Part shown: positions 45,842-56,730 of the stretch, one piece after another | Layout: the number at the start of each line of letters is the position of its first letter | Position numbering within the stretch: position 1 is the first letter of the stretch | NCBI GenBank assembly: GCA_029237695.1 | Contig: CM055268.1 | Location: 48,688,418-48,752,417, forward strand | DNA from: Conchocele bisecta | Lineage: Eukaryota > Mollusca > Bivalvia > Lucinida > Thyasiridae | DNA: 64,000 bases | Reading direction: 5' to 3' | Position numbers and translations under genes: made by a program | The notes under the pieces: model-generated | What the model was told of the DNA's origin: nothing | The model's database searches: none | The model's input: the letters and a program-made list of their open reading frames with translations, nothing else

Positions 45842-46041
45842 GTCTATTTACCCGCGTCATACAACAGAGCGGGTCTCCCCTGGCGCACTGGTCCGTCTCG
45901 CGCCACCAAAGCAAACCGGACTTTTACTACAAAGTGTTCGCGCTATCCGTACAGTGTAACTTTAACTCGTCCGTGGTAGTAAAAAGATGTATCAAGCGAC
46001 TTGATTCCAGTACCATACAGAATGTGATACTGGAATTTGAG
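45842..46041 (+). CDS. Type-B carboxylesterase, internal exon 4
   Basis: 200 bp, phase 1 in and phase 0 out. Acceptor CATATCATTGCAG; donor GTAATT at 46042. The peptide is LFTRVIQQSGSPLAHWSV followed by SRHQSKPDFYYKVFALSVQC and ends STIQNVILEFE. LF-x-R-V-I-QQSG-x-x-L is the helix that follows the nucleophile elbow throughout the family. The Cys in LSVQC occupies the place of a conserved disulphide cysteine (inference). No internal stop is present. Confidence 0.9.
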
Positions 46042-46145
46042 GTAATTACATGGGAGGTGTTCTTCTGTTCGAATGTGAAAGGGTTGTGTGGAAGAAGGGG
46101 GCTAAGTCCCACAGACATCCCCCGTGACTCTGCCAATTATATTTG

Positions 46146-46515
46146 ATCAGGTATTGTATTGATCAAATACGTACTGACTGATAGCAGAATGTCGAATCAG
46201 GCATTGACCTGATACGAATATCCGGGTTATAGCTAGTTCAATACTGAGGTTTCATTGGTCGAACGGCGTCAGATGACGTTACTAAATGACGTCGTTGGAT
46301 TGACGCAACGTAAAGAAGTCCGCGTACTTTTCAACGAAAACTATTTTTTATTTGATCATCGGCTATCATTAAACGTTACCTGATATACAGAAATCCACCC
46401 TATTGTTTGTTGATATCGAGTTTATCATGCTCGGCTCGGAAACGGTAGGAATTCCTCGGCATTTCCTAACCTTACATGATAAAGTTGATATCAAAAGACA
46501 CTAGCCTGGTATTAT
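46146..46515. mobile_element. Family Q element, copy 1
   Basis: TGTATTGATCAAATACGTAC ... CTCGGCTCGGAAACGGTAGG ... GATATCAAAAGACACTAGCC. It matches 47267-47912 block by block and lies in the intron before exon 5. Confidence 0.75.
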
Positions 46516-46664
46516 CTATATCTCTACTATTATAAGCACAAGTTCTTGAGAAACGGTTCATATTTCGGTGTTTTATGGGTCATTTCGGTATATCTGGTGG
46601 TTTCGTTGCATTGTTACCAACATACAATGATATCAGAATACACTAGACTGGTATTGTCTATTTA

Positions 46665-47095
46665 TCCCGTCAACACAGTGCGTATGTGCCGTGAAACACG
46701 GTGCCGTGAAACATTTTTGATATCCAGTCAATACTATTTTTTGCATTTTACAGCCATTTGTAGGTGTTGACGGGATAAATAGAATAGTAGGTTAGTGCCG
46801 TGAATGGGAAAAAATATCTGGCGCGGCACGGAAACGGGATGTGCTCGGCAGAGCCTCGCCCATCCCGTTTCCTGAGCCTTGCCAGATATTTTTTCCCATT
46901 CACGGCACTAACCTACTATTCTCTATCTATTTTATTTCTGAACCAAAATATATGTTGTGACCACTCATTTGAACCGGCTCGGCGAGACGGTTCAAATGAG
47001 TGGTCACAACATATACTTCTGATGAGAAATAAAGAAATTCCTGAGCCTTGCCGGATATTTTTTCCCAATCACGGCACTAACCTACTATTGTCTAT
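46665..47095. mobile_element. Family D + R compound element
   Basis: A full D (ending at about 46923) is followed by hairpin R (TGTTGTGACCACTCATTTGA and its complement, 46950-47018) and a second D 3' end (CACTAACCTACTATTGTCTA). The same compound recurs at 52545-52926. Its right end adjoins the exon 5 acceptor. Confidence 0.85.
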
Positions 47096-47103
47096 ATCCT
47101 CAG
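47077..47103 (+). promoter_or_regulatory. Exon 5 3' splice site overlapping a family D terminus
   Basis: CTAAC (47077-47081) is a good branch-point match, 22 nt before AG (47102-47103), with a pyrimidine-rich tract between. CTAAC and most of the tract are D-family sequence. Confidence 0.6.
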
Positions 47104-47248
47104 TGGAGTACAGCGTTGACACCCCAATACCGACCCGTGGTTGACGGCCATTTCCTGCCACTACCGCCGGAGATCATGATCACGTCGGCTAACCTCAATG
47201 CCGACAGCTTCATGACAGGGGCCACGCAAAACGAGGGGTTGATAGCAG
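47104..47248 (+). CDS. Type-B carboxylesterase, internal exon 5
   Basis: 145 bp, phase 0 in and phase 1 out. Acceptor TCTATATCCTCAG; donor GTGGGT at 47249. The peptide begins WSTALTPQYRPVVDGHFLP, continues LPPEIMITSANLNADSFMTG and ends ATQNEGLIA. PVVDG-x-FLP and the G-x-x-x-NEG block are landmarks of the family in the region before the acidic triad residue. It sits between two family Q copies (46146 and 47267) and directly after a D compound. Confidence 0.9.
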
Positions 47249-47435
47249 GTGGGTACTCACATTTAATAGGCAACGATATTTGTATTGGTCGAATACGTAC
47301 TGACTGATAACATAATGTCGTAGCAGGTATTGGCCTGATACCAATATCCGGGTTACAATGAATTGAAAACTAACGTTTCATTGGTATAACGTCGTCACAT
47401 GACGTTAAACCGAATTACAACAGTATAGTGATGTG

Positions 47436-47568
47436 TAGTAGGAGGGAAATGTTTTATAAAGTGAGCCGGCTTTTATAGCGACGTGGTAGAGTGTTCGTTT
47501 CTCACACAGTCGGCCTGGGTTCGACTGACAAGATAGTTTTCACTTTATAACACATTCCCCTCCTACTA
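47436..47568 (+). mobile_element. tRNA-like unit inside 29 bp inverted repeats
   Basis: Ends TAGTAGGAGGGAAATG (47436) and CATTCCCCTCCTACTA (to 47568) are near-perfect inverted repeats of 29 bp. Between them is a tRNA-like sequence with an A box TAGCGACGTGG (47476-47486) and a B box GGTTCGACT (47518-47526) at tRNA-like spacing. The acceptor and anticodon stems do not pair well, so it is a pseudo-tRNA or SINE head, not a functional tRNA. Confidence 0.65.
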
Positions 47569-47569
47569 T

Positions 47570-47661
47570 AGTTGCGAAGATAACTCTTGCAATCTACTCC
47601 CGTACCGTCCGTAGCCTACGGACGGTACGGGAGTAGATTACAAGAGTTACCGTTCGCAACT
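47570..47661. repeat. 92 bp palindrome
   Basis: AGTTGCGAAGATAACTCTTG ... CCGTCCGTAG is mirrored to TTCGCAACT, with mismatches only in the outer third. Confidence 0.85.
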
Positions 47662-47912
47662 ACTCATACTACAGATGCAACGTAAACAAGTTCGCGTTCG
47701 TTTCAACGAACATATTTTGTATATGACCATCAGCAAGAGTAAACGTTACCTGATAAATAGAATACCATCCTAGTGTATGTTGATATCAAGTTCTCAGGCT
47801 CGGCTCGGGAACGGTAGGAATTCCACAGCGAGCCTCGAAATTCCTACGCGTTTCCTAGCCTTGCCTGATAAACGTGACATCAAAAGACACTCGCCGGGTA
47901 TTCTCTATTTAT

Positions 47913-48689
47913 TACGTAGTGCGCTACACATTGACTGCGTACACGCTGACGGAGAACAACCTGACTCATCAGGCATATTGACGTCGATACACTGTAGTCG
48001 AACTCTTTTCGCTGACGTTTTATTTGGTTCAGCGATGTCACATGAAGTTACCAAAATGACGCCATAGCAGTTTATCGAGCCAACGTCAACACATTCATGT
48101 GTGTATTTGTTGACGTTGGCATATATAAAGTGGGGTCAGCGTATAAGTGCACACACGAACGAACACGACAGGCTGGAACCAACCTGTCGTGTTCGTTCGT
48201 GTGTGCACTTACACGCTGACCCCACTGTATGTGCTCATATCATTGTACACAACACTACGTGATAAAATAATAGTTTGATTTATACCGCAACCATTGCTCC
48301 ATGTAGCATAATAAAGGGGGTTGAATAAATGCTGTTTATATCTGAAGTAACCTAATATACCTGAAGTAGCCTAATATACATGAAGTGCCGTTTTTGCCTT
48401 TATGTTTTCACCTTTGACCCCTAATCGCGGTGTCTGATTGGTCAGTCTCAACAGCAAATTCAAGATGGCGGAGAATTTTAAAATCGAAATCGCTGTCGGT
48501 TCAGCTGAATTTTGTCCATGTTTACAGTACATGCGACGTAACCAACGACACGGACATGTCCATTATGAGTGTACTGCTTATTATGACAACTGTGGAGTTT
48601 AAAGCCAGCCAATATTGAAGCTCATTGCAAACAAAATCGGAGATTTAATCAGATACAATACCGAATTTACCTAGCGTGGACGCCGCCAT
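47913..48689. other. Intronic stretch with one family B palindrome at 48129-48228
   Basis: The B copy is simple and nearly perfect. Otherwise there are only short frames and a lone ACAAATTCAAGATGGCGG-like phrase at about 48455. No gene is supported. Confidence 0.55.
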
Positions 48690-48853
48690 ATCTTAATCAT
48701 TGGGTTCGGCTCAGAAACGGTAGGAATTCCTAGGCGCGGTTCGTAATTCCTTCGCGTTTCCTAGCCTTGTCTGTCAATGCTAGAATATATTTATCTCCTA
48801 ATTAGGAGATATTAACTCCTAATTAGGAGATACTATCTCATTTAGGACTTAGT

Positions 48854-51800
48854 AATTATGAGTTACTCAATTCAATTCAATTCAATTTATTAGCAGTTAA
48901 GCACAACGTGCTTCTCGCCGTATTTAGATGTTTTGACGGTTCGAGAAGAGCAATGAAAACACAATGTTAACACTGTGTAAAATGTACAAGTGATGACATA
49001 ATATTATATTGCTATTAACATGCAAAGGCTGTGCATTATGCTACGGTGTATGAATCTATCACAGCAATAACGAACCGCACTTGATGCAACAGACCCACAA
49101 CCAGCACACACACAGCCATTCCATGTCGCAAGCAATCAAGTTCATTGTAAACAGTGTTAATAGGAGTAAACATATTTGATAATGTACACGAAACTAAGGT
49201 AAAGTTTGATGTTCCACAGAATCGTCTTAAGCAAGACGATTCTTTGGAAATTCAAACTTCACGGGATTTATTAAAAAGTTAAGATAATTGTATGAACATT
49301 TCGGAGCAGATGCAGATTAATATTCCGCATTTGCTTCGTAATATTCATACCGCTTACAAACCTATATCGAACTGAGATGATTATTTCTAGTATCTGTGGC
49401 TATGTACAAGTATTTTGAAAGGCGTTTCAATAGAGATTCATTTTCTGTTGTCATTAGAGCGGTGAATTTAGTCGTACTCGCCCAGCTACAATAATAACGA
49501 GGTAGGTGTGTTCTTCGCAATACAGTATAGAATGGACAGACAAGAAGAAAGTGATATTCATTTTCAATAACATTCATGTTACAGAGCCGGCACAAGCGAT
49601 TTTCTCTAGCAATGTGACGAAACCGCCCTTCTTCAATTTCAAGTGAATGTGCAGAGCAACGGAATCGTGTTAGAGCAATCCGAAAGTTGTCATTTTCTAC
49701 TGTTTTGAAATACTTTTCCATAGAAAACCCACTTTTGAGGTTTTGATGGTTCTATGTTGAAAGTTTGGGAGAATTTGCGACATCACTGAACCAGCCCTGT
49801 AAGTATTGGTCATATAGTCTCTGTATAACCATATTTAATTGAGGTTGAGATACTTGAGTATTCCATAGATATGAGAAACCTAGATTGTCTAAAAGTGATT
49901 TAACATTAGACACCCATGGCGATATTGCAGTGGTCACATCAGCTTCAAATACATGCGAAAGCAATGAGTTATCTGTCAACAAAATTCTGCGCCAGTATTT
50001 CAAAATGCGCTCTCTACGCTTGATCACTAGTGGGACGCGACCTAGCTCTCCATATATAGCAAGTGTGCATGTTTGATTTCGCACTTTAAGGATCTGTTTC
50101 AGAAACTTTAGATGCACTCTCTCTATATCTGGAGCACTATGAAATCCCCAAATTTCAGACCCGTATTCCAGGATAGGCAGCACCATCGTATCAAATAAAT
50201 GTAACTTATCTGTAATTGTGAGTTGAACCTTGTCAAATAAACTATTCAGTGAAAAAATTGCTTTTGTAGCCTGCTCAGACAGATGTTTTTGTGCTTGGAA
50301 AAATTTACCATTTGATGATAATGTAATGCCCAAATATGTGAAGCTGTTCACATTCTCTAATAAAGTGTTTGCGTATTTAAACTGGGTGTTACAGTGCCTG
50401 TTACTACCCTGAAACACGACCACCTTTGTTTTACCTATGTTTACGGTAATGCCCCATCTATTACAATAGTCGTGTAGACCGTTTAGCAAGCTTTGCAGAC
50501 CCTCCTCCGTTTCAGCAAATAGAGCAGTGTCATCAGCAAACAGTAGGAGAAATATTTGCATCTGTTCGATGGTAACAAAGTCAGCCTCTGTGTTGTTGCG
50601 TAAATGCTCAGCCATATCATCAATGAAGATGAGGAACAATATTGGAGATAACGGCTCACCTTGCTTCACGCCTACACTACTATCGAAGAAATCAGACATT
50701 CTACCGTTAGAACGGATACAAGCTTTAACTGATTGATACATTTTGTTCATCATCTGTACAAATTTACATGATGCCCCTAGGTCATTCAACTTGTACCAAA
50801 TACCATTACGGTATACCATATCGAATGCCTTTTGGAAATCTACGAATGCGCAGTATAACTTCTTTCGTTTCCTAATTACTCGCTCTATTATGGATTGCAG
50901 TATAAAAATACAGTCGACTGTACTCCTATTCTTTCTGAAACCAAATTGAGAGCTGGACAAGAGGGAATTTTCTTCCGACCATTTCCTCAGCCTATTGTCT
51001 AGCATGTGAGAAAATATTTTCGAAAAAATGCTTGTCAAAGTAATTCCCCTGTAGTTGTTTGGATCCCGCTTATCTCCCTTCTTTGGAACAGGTATTACAA
51101 TTCCCCTAGTCCAGCTCTCAGGATAGATGCAGTTAGAATACAAGTGGTTGAATATTTTGCACAGTAATGGGGTCAAATGATCTCTGGATTCAATAAATAT
51201 TTCAGGTGCTAGCAGATCAATTCCGGCACTTTTGTTTCGTTTAAGTTTACCGATAGCACTATCGACTTCTTCGTGTGAAAATGCACTATCTAGTATCTCG
51301 ATGGGATTTTGTGAATTGTTGGAGTCTACGTTTAGAACATCAGACACGCGCGTTTCAACATCTAAATCGAGAAAAGGCTCCGAAATCGAATACACCTCCT
51401 TGAAATGGTCAAAAAAGTTGTCGAGACTTACATCCGGGCTATTAGTCGCGTTTCCCCTTATACGTCGTATTTCGCTCCAAAATTGCCTGGCATTATTTTG
51501 CGCAAGTTCCCGAAGTCTCAGTTTACGTTCGCGTTCGAATTTGCGCTTGGCAAATCTCTTAATTTTACAATACACACTACGCTTTGTCACTAAAACCCTA
51601 TGCGTCGCGTCACACCTATGATACCGATATGCTTTGTTCGCTAACTGGAGCTCTGCACGGGCAGTTACGCACTCGCGAGTAAACCATGGACTATTGTGTT
51701 TGGTCACGTGACGGCCGGTATTGATCTGTCTAGACACGCCGAATACACTAAATGCTGTACTGTACAGGGTGTTTGCAAAAGACTCGATACCAGTGTTAAT

Positions 51801-52384
51801 ATTGTCATGCGAGTCAGACACAATGTGATCAGTTATCTGCTGTAGCGAATGCATGCTAGCTTGTACACATAATTTGTAACTATCCACTTTGTTATGATCC
51901 CATACAAGTTTGTTCAATATTTGACTATGCTGAACATGCGGGTTACAGGACACATTCGCCTTTATCGATAATTGAACTGGAGTGTGTGGTGAACAACTAT
52001 ACAGGTCATGTATCACAAACTGAGTTATTGTGCCAAATAGTGATGGATCAACAATGAAATAGTCTATAACACTATTTCCCTTTTCAGACAAATATGTATA
52101 TTGGTCAGTGTTTTCGTAAAGCCTACCATTCACAATTCTAAGATTAGCACCTTTACACAAATCAAGCAGTTTATTACCGGATGAGTTCACATGCATGTCC
52201 ATTGACGATCTCTGGTTGACATTGTAATCAATGTTTACATCTTCGACACCATCGATTGTGTGTATATATTTACTAAATGCCGATACGGGCGTAGTTCCAT
52301 CGTCGCGGTCACCGGTTCGTGCATTCAAATCGCCCGCGATTACTATTTTCCCCACTTCGGAATACTTCGGAATTATGAGTTACT
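48854..52384 (-). mobile_element. APE-type non-LTR retrotransposon (LINE), 5'-truncated, with 14 bp TSD
   Basis: AATTATGAGTTACT occurs at 48854-48867 and 52371-52384, framing an insertion of 3503 bp (48868-52370). On the minus strand the coding region is followed by a 3' UTR of about 490 bp and ends in an (ATTGA)n tail. The UTR includes a strong hairpin, GTTCCACAGAATCGTCTT, at about 49213-49245. The intact target duplication and nearly open frame indicate a young insertion. Confidence 0.92.
49362..52370 (-). pseudogene. LINE ORF2: partial AP endonuclease + reverse transcriptase + C-terminal zinc-like motif
   Basis: The frame is open from the truncation point at 52370 to the stop before 49362, apart from one TAG at 49752-49754, where a Tyr codon is expected. 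Counting from the Met at 52355, KIVIAGDLNARTG (3-15) and SPHTPV (122-127) belong to an AP-like endonuclease whose N-terminal half is missing. NNYRGITLTS (433-442), CAFVDFQKAFD (D506), GVKQGEPLSP (562-571) and LFADDTALF (D608, D609) are RT blocks. After the nonsense codon, CRLCNMNVIENEYHFLLVC is the C-terminal Cys/His motif. RT would copy the element's RNA at a nicked target. Jockey-like by general appearance; the clade is unresolved. Confidence 0.92.
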
Positions 52385-52544
52385 AAGTCCTAAGTAGGAG
52401 ATATAATGAGGACTGAGTACCTCCAAATTAGGAGTTAGTATCTGCTATTTAGGAGATAAAACTAGTTTAGCATTGGCCCCAGGACGCTTCCATATAAATG
52501 TGATATCAAAAGCTACTTGCCTCTTATTCTCAATGTAGCCCTTT

Positions 52545-52926
52545 TTGATATCCAGTCAATAAAATGTTTGCATTTTACAGCCATTTGTAGGTGTTGACGG
52601 GATAAATAGAATAGTAGGTTAGTGCCGTGAATAGGAAAAAATATCTGGCGCGGCACGGAAACGGGATGTGCTCGGCAGAGCCTCGCCCATCCCGTTTCCT
52701 GAGCCTTGCCAGATATTTTTCCCCATTCACGGCACTAACCTACTATTCTCTATCTATTTTCCTTATTTCTGAACCAAAATATATGTTGTGACCACTCATT
52801 TGAACCGTCTCGGCGAGACGGTTCAAATGAGTGGTCACAACATATACTTCTGATGAGAAATAAAGAAATTCCTGAGCCTTGCCGGATATTTTTTCCCATT
52901 CACGGCACTAACCTACTATTCTCTAT
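52545..52926. mobile_element. Family D + R compound element, second copy
   Basis: Nearly identical to 46725-47095: GTTGACGGGATAAATAGAAT, the D hairpin, hairpin R, then CACTAACCTACTATTCTCTA. Confidence 0.85.
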
Positions 52927-53569
52927 GTATTGAAAATAACCATTTCGCTTTTACAAGAGTATACTTACATGCCATATTGGCACTATAAGTGCTGCGTCAT
53001 TTGTTGTAGTAATACTATTATGTAACACATTATTATTCCAAAGAAAGTATTTTTAATTTTGTTGGGTCAATACCCATATGACTCCAAAATAATGACCATC
53101 TATTCAAACACATGTGATAACAATGTATGCTGCTTGTTAGAGGCATGACACGTGTTTCATTGATCGAACGGCGAACAGTGCAGATTCTGTTCAGACTGTG
53201 CGGATGCACAGGCTGAACTGGATCTGCACTGGTCGCAAAACCCGTAAGCCCCATTGCTCTGATCAAAAGTTTCGAAATAAGAAGTTATAGCAGCCAAACA
53301 TGCAATTTGTCTATAACAGCGGTGGCGATGACATTATATTCGCGGCTAAATCCGAATATAGAGCCCTATTGTTGCCAAAAATACTCCAACAGTCAATAAA
53401 TACACCTAATTGAACGACACACCCATACATGTAATACAAAGGAACCTCTCCAAACCGAACACCAAGAAAACACATGTGATCTTATTTTTGATGAGTTCCT
53501 TAGTCATTTAGCTCAGGTGATACTGTCTGTTCGTGATCGCATAGCACACAACGATCAAATGCCTGATTT
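52927..53569. other. Intronic stretch with a family L copy at about 53130-53275
   Basis: CAGACTGTGCGGATGCACAG and AACTGGATCTGCACTGGTCG identify L. No gene is supported. Confidence 0.5.
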
Positions 53570-54005
53570 ACAGTGAAACCTATCTAAGCCGGACACCATG
53601 GGAACCTCTCATGATGTCTGGTTTAGAGAGGTTTCGCTGTAGCATGCGGCCGTCCACTCACACTGTTATTTGTGACTGTGACTGGAGTAATGAGGCTTAT
53701 GTGTTTTGCGACCAGTGTAGCCCAATATCAGCTTGCGCATCCGCACAGTCTTATCAGGGCATGCACTTTTAGCCATGCCATCATTGAAACATCCGCCAAA
53801 TTTCTAACAAACAATATAGATTTTTATCAAGCTACAGGGGGGTGTTATTTGATCCGGAGCTACACTGGTCACCAATCCCATAAGCTCCATTTCTCCAGTC
53901 ACAGCCACATTTACAGAACCAACACAATATATATGCCATATAATACTGTGGATCGTCTCTAACACGGATACACTGGTGTGGCCGGTTTAGAGGTTATCCA
54001 CTGTA
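53570..54005. mobile_element. Two family C elements around a family L copy
   Basis: C at 53570-53641 (CAGTGAAACCTATCTAAGCC), L at about 53680-53915 (GTGACTGGAGTAATGAGGCT ... CTCCAGTCACAGCC), and a degraded C at 53948-54005. Confidence 0.65.
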
Positions 54006-54961
54006 AACTGTAAACCATACATATGAGCATCCTGTGGACACGTCTGCATGCTTTGCAATCATGAACATACATTACCAATGGCAATATATGACAATAAACT
54101 CATGGAAATTATGCTAAGGCCATAAGCAAGTACTTTGGTTCTCAGATATCGCCACGTCTGAATAATCCCTGCACGTCGAGCATTTTATCGTCATGGAGAA
54201 ATCCAATTGTACTATAAATTCGGCACATGATCAATATAAAACACTACCATGTGAATATATGTTAAATTCAATCGTGGCTGCCGATTTGTCACGTAGAAAG
54301 AGGTTATAGTAACATTATAGAACATATTATTTTTGTTTGAGATGTTCGTCTCTGATTGTTTTCAAGTTGCCAGATGCATGTTTGCATCTAGGCAACTCGA
54401 AAACAATCGGAGTCGAACAGCTCAAGCAAAAGAAAATAAATATATATAAAATATCGGCCCTCCCGCTTCACATTCCGCAAACCCTGAGTCTGAGAACCAA
54501 TGTACTTATGTTTGATGGCCTATCACTGTTGTAGCTGTGGTCTGATTTAGAGAGGTGCTTTTGTACTAGAGAGCGTGATCGTAGTAACTCTTTGCAAGGT
54601 TGCACGAAGTGTGAACCGCTATTATTGGACGTGTAGTTTCGCTACCACGGCGGGTTATCAGATATTCATGGAGGCTATTTCCATTCTCGTCGCATTTATT
54701 ATCGCTATACGTCATCGATGTAAATCACCAACTGTGAGGCTCCGCCTTGCAACGGAAGTTCTCACCCAAATATCAATGAAACATTTCCGATCGCATATTG
54801 TTCAGAAATATTTCTCAGATATTGACTTACACAAGGTGTTGTTTATACATTGAAATAAATGTACACTTATTCTGGTAACCCGAATTCTCTGTATGTAACG
54901 CAGGGCGACTTGTAAGTCGCCCTGTGTTACAAACAGAGAATTCGGGTTATTACTCTGAGTA
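54006..54961. other. Intronic stretch with two hairpins
   Basis: Hairpin 1 (about 54340-54423): GATTGTTTTCAAGTTGCC and complement. Hairpin 2 (about 54876-54952): AACCCGAATTCTCTGT ... GGGCGACTTGTAAGTCGCCC and complement. No gene is supported. Confidence 0.6.
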
Positions 54962-55200
54962 CAGGGCCCGTTTCACTAAACTTCGTACGATAAAAATGCT
55001 GGTACGATGAGTTGTTATATTATACCTTGTACATGAATTGTGTTCATTAATGCTACCATTTACTACCTACATGTAGGGCTCATTAACTGAACAGATCCAA
55101 CAATGACTTCCCAAATATCGGCTGTTACTGCGAACATTGGTGGCAGCTTTACGTTTGTACTTACAAACTTCTTAGTCATACGGGGTTTAGTGGCACGGAC
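54962..55200. mobile_element. Family A MITE, diverged
   Basis: GGGCCCGTTTCACTAAACTT is intact at the left. The right end, CATACGGGGTTTAGTGGCAC, is degraded, and the interior is unlike other copies. Confidence 0.6.
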
Positions 55201-55267
55201 ACCAGATCCAGATCAGACTGTGCGGATACACAGGCTAATCTGGATCTATACTGATCGCAACGCCCAT

Positions 55268-55541
55268 AATCCCCATTTATCCCGTCAACACAGTGCGTAT
55301 GTGCCGTGAAACACGGTGCCGTGAAACATTTTTGATATCCAGTCAATACTATTTTTGCATTTTACAGCCATTTGTAGGTGTTGACGGGATAAATAGAATA
55401 GTAGGTTAGTGCCGTGAATGGGAAAAAATATCTGGCGCGGCACGGAAACGGGATGTGCTCGGCAGAGCCTCGCCCATCCCGTTTCCTGAGCCTTGACAGA
55501 TATTTTTCCCCATTCACGGCACTAACCTACTATTCTCTATT
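55268..55541. mobile_element. Family D element, full length
   Basis: TTATCCCGTCAACACAGTGC to CACTAACCTACTATTCTCTA. It is inserted into an L copy (…CCCCATTT / TTTCTCCAGTCACA). Confidence 0.8.
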
Positions 55542-55887
55542 TCTCCAGTCACACCGATATACATGTATAATTAGTTACAGCTGAACCTCTCCAAACCGGA
55601 AATTAAATCTGATTTTGTTAGTGACCAACCATTTAGACCTCCAAATACGCACATTCGTGGCATTCGTTACCATAGCGACAGGCACCATCACGTTGATAAA
55701 ACATAGTGACGGCGGTTTCCGGGTCGTGTTCCTGTCACGTCGGAGTACCGCCTGGCCAGCATCATTATGTACACCACCGCCTGCGCTAATCTTGTCAATA
55801 TTCGTCAATGTCTTGATTTCAAAATACTTGAATATTGCGTCTGAAATTGCACAAAACTAACGAAATTCGCCAAACTATACCAAACAT

Positions 55888-55950
55888 TCACCAAATTACC
55901 CACATGACACCAAATTACCCACATGACACCAAAATACCCACATGACACCA
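55888..55950. repeat. Short tandem repeat, 19 bp unit
   Basis: ACCAAATTACCCACATGAC repeats about three and a half times, with A insertions in later units. Confidence 0.8.
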
Positions 55951-56018
55951 AAATAATGACCATCTGTTCAAACACATGAGGTCTGGACGAGTGGAAACTT
56001 ACGAATTTGTCGATGCCT

Positions 56019-56293
56019 GTAGCTGATTTCACCAAAATTGCTAAGCATACTTATCTTGCAAAGTGTACTTTGAGGGAGTAATCATTTATTTTTAAATTTG
56101 ATGATTAAGAGTATGCATATAATTATTATACTGAATTTATTACATTATCACAGCCAACATGACTGTGATAACGTAATACATTCGGTATAATACAAATTAA
56201 TAAATTTATTGTTAAATTGAAAAGGTCTCCCTCAAAGTATACTTAGCAAGATAAGTATATATATATACTTTGCATTGGTGAAATATGCTACTG
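56019..56293. mobile_element. Family J MITE
   Basis: CCTGTAGCTGATTTCACC and TTGGTGAAATATGCTACTGG ends, with AGTGTACTTTGAGGGAG and CTCCCTCAAAGTATACTTAG. Confidence 0.8.
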
Positions 56294-56298
56294 GTTAT

Positions 56299-56700
56299 TA
56301 TCCCGTCAACACAGTGCGTATGTGCCGTGAAACATTTTTGATATCCTGTCAATACGACCTAATCACTGCGTATGAATATGTGCGGTGGCTTGGGTTATTT
56401 TTTTGCATTTTAAAGCCATTTGTAGGTGTTGACGGGATAAATAAATAATAGGTTAGTGCCGTGAATGGGAAAAATATCTGGTGCGGCACGGAAACGGGAT
56501 GTGCTCGGCAGAGCCTCGCCCATCCCGTTTCCTAAGCCTTGTCAGATATGTTTTCCCGTTCACGACACTAACCTACTATTCTCTATATATCTGGCGCGGC
56601 ACGGAAACGGGATGTGCTCGGCAGAGCCTCGCCCATCCCGTTTCCTAAGCCTTGCCAGATATGTTTTCCCAATCACGGAACTAACCTACTATTCTCTCAG
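56299..56700. mobile_element. Family D element plus a second D hairpin
   Basis: A full D (to about 56585) runs directly into a further hairpin copy starting ATATCTGGCGCGGCACGG and ending AACTAACCTACTATTCTCTC at about 56699. The second copy lies 31 bp before exon 6. Confidence 0.85.
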
Positions 56701-56730
56701 TTAGTGACTATTGTGTTTCCTCACTTTCAG

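Larger units (their letters stand above)
47267..47912. mobile_element. Family Q element, copy 2, with inserted elements
   Basis: Matches copy 1 on both sides (TTGGTCGAATACGTACTGAC ... ; CTCGGCTCGGGAACGGTAGG ... ACATCAAAAGACACTCGCC). It is interrupted between about 47430 and 47668 by a tRNA-like foldback and a palindrome. Confidence 0.75.
48775..52475. mobile_element. 184 bp MITE with CAATGCTA ends, split by a LINE
   Basis: CAATGCTAGAATATATTTAT at the left and the inverted ATAAAACTAGTTTAGCATTG at the right. Internal TATCTCCTAATTAGGAGATA-type hairpins pair across the LINE. Without the LINE and one target-duplication copy it is 184 bp. Confidence 0.8.
48706..52540. mobile_element. Family Q fragment broken by a nested MITE and LINE
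   Basis: TCGGCTCAGAAACGGTAGG ... TTTCCTAGCCTTGTCTG on the left (to about 48774) and ATGTGATATCAAAAGCTACT on the right (from about 52497) are the Q hairpin and its 3' part, as at 47800-47912. Everything between was inserted later. Confidence 0.65.

Noticed and set aside
47466..47535. Functional tRNA gene
   Set aside because: A and B boxes are present, but the stems are broken and it is enclosed by transposon-like inverted repeats.
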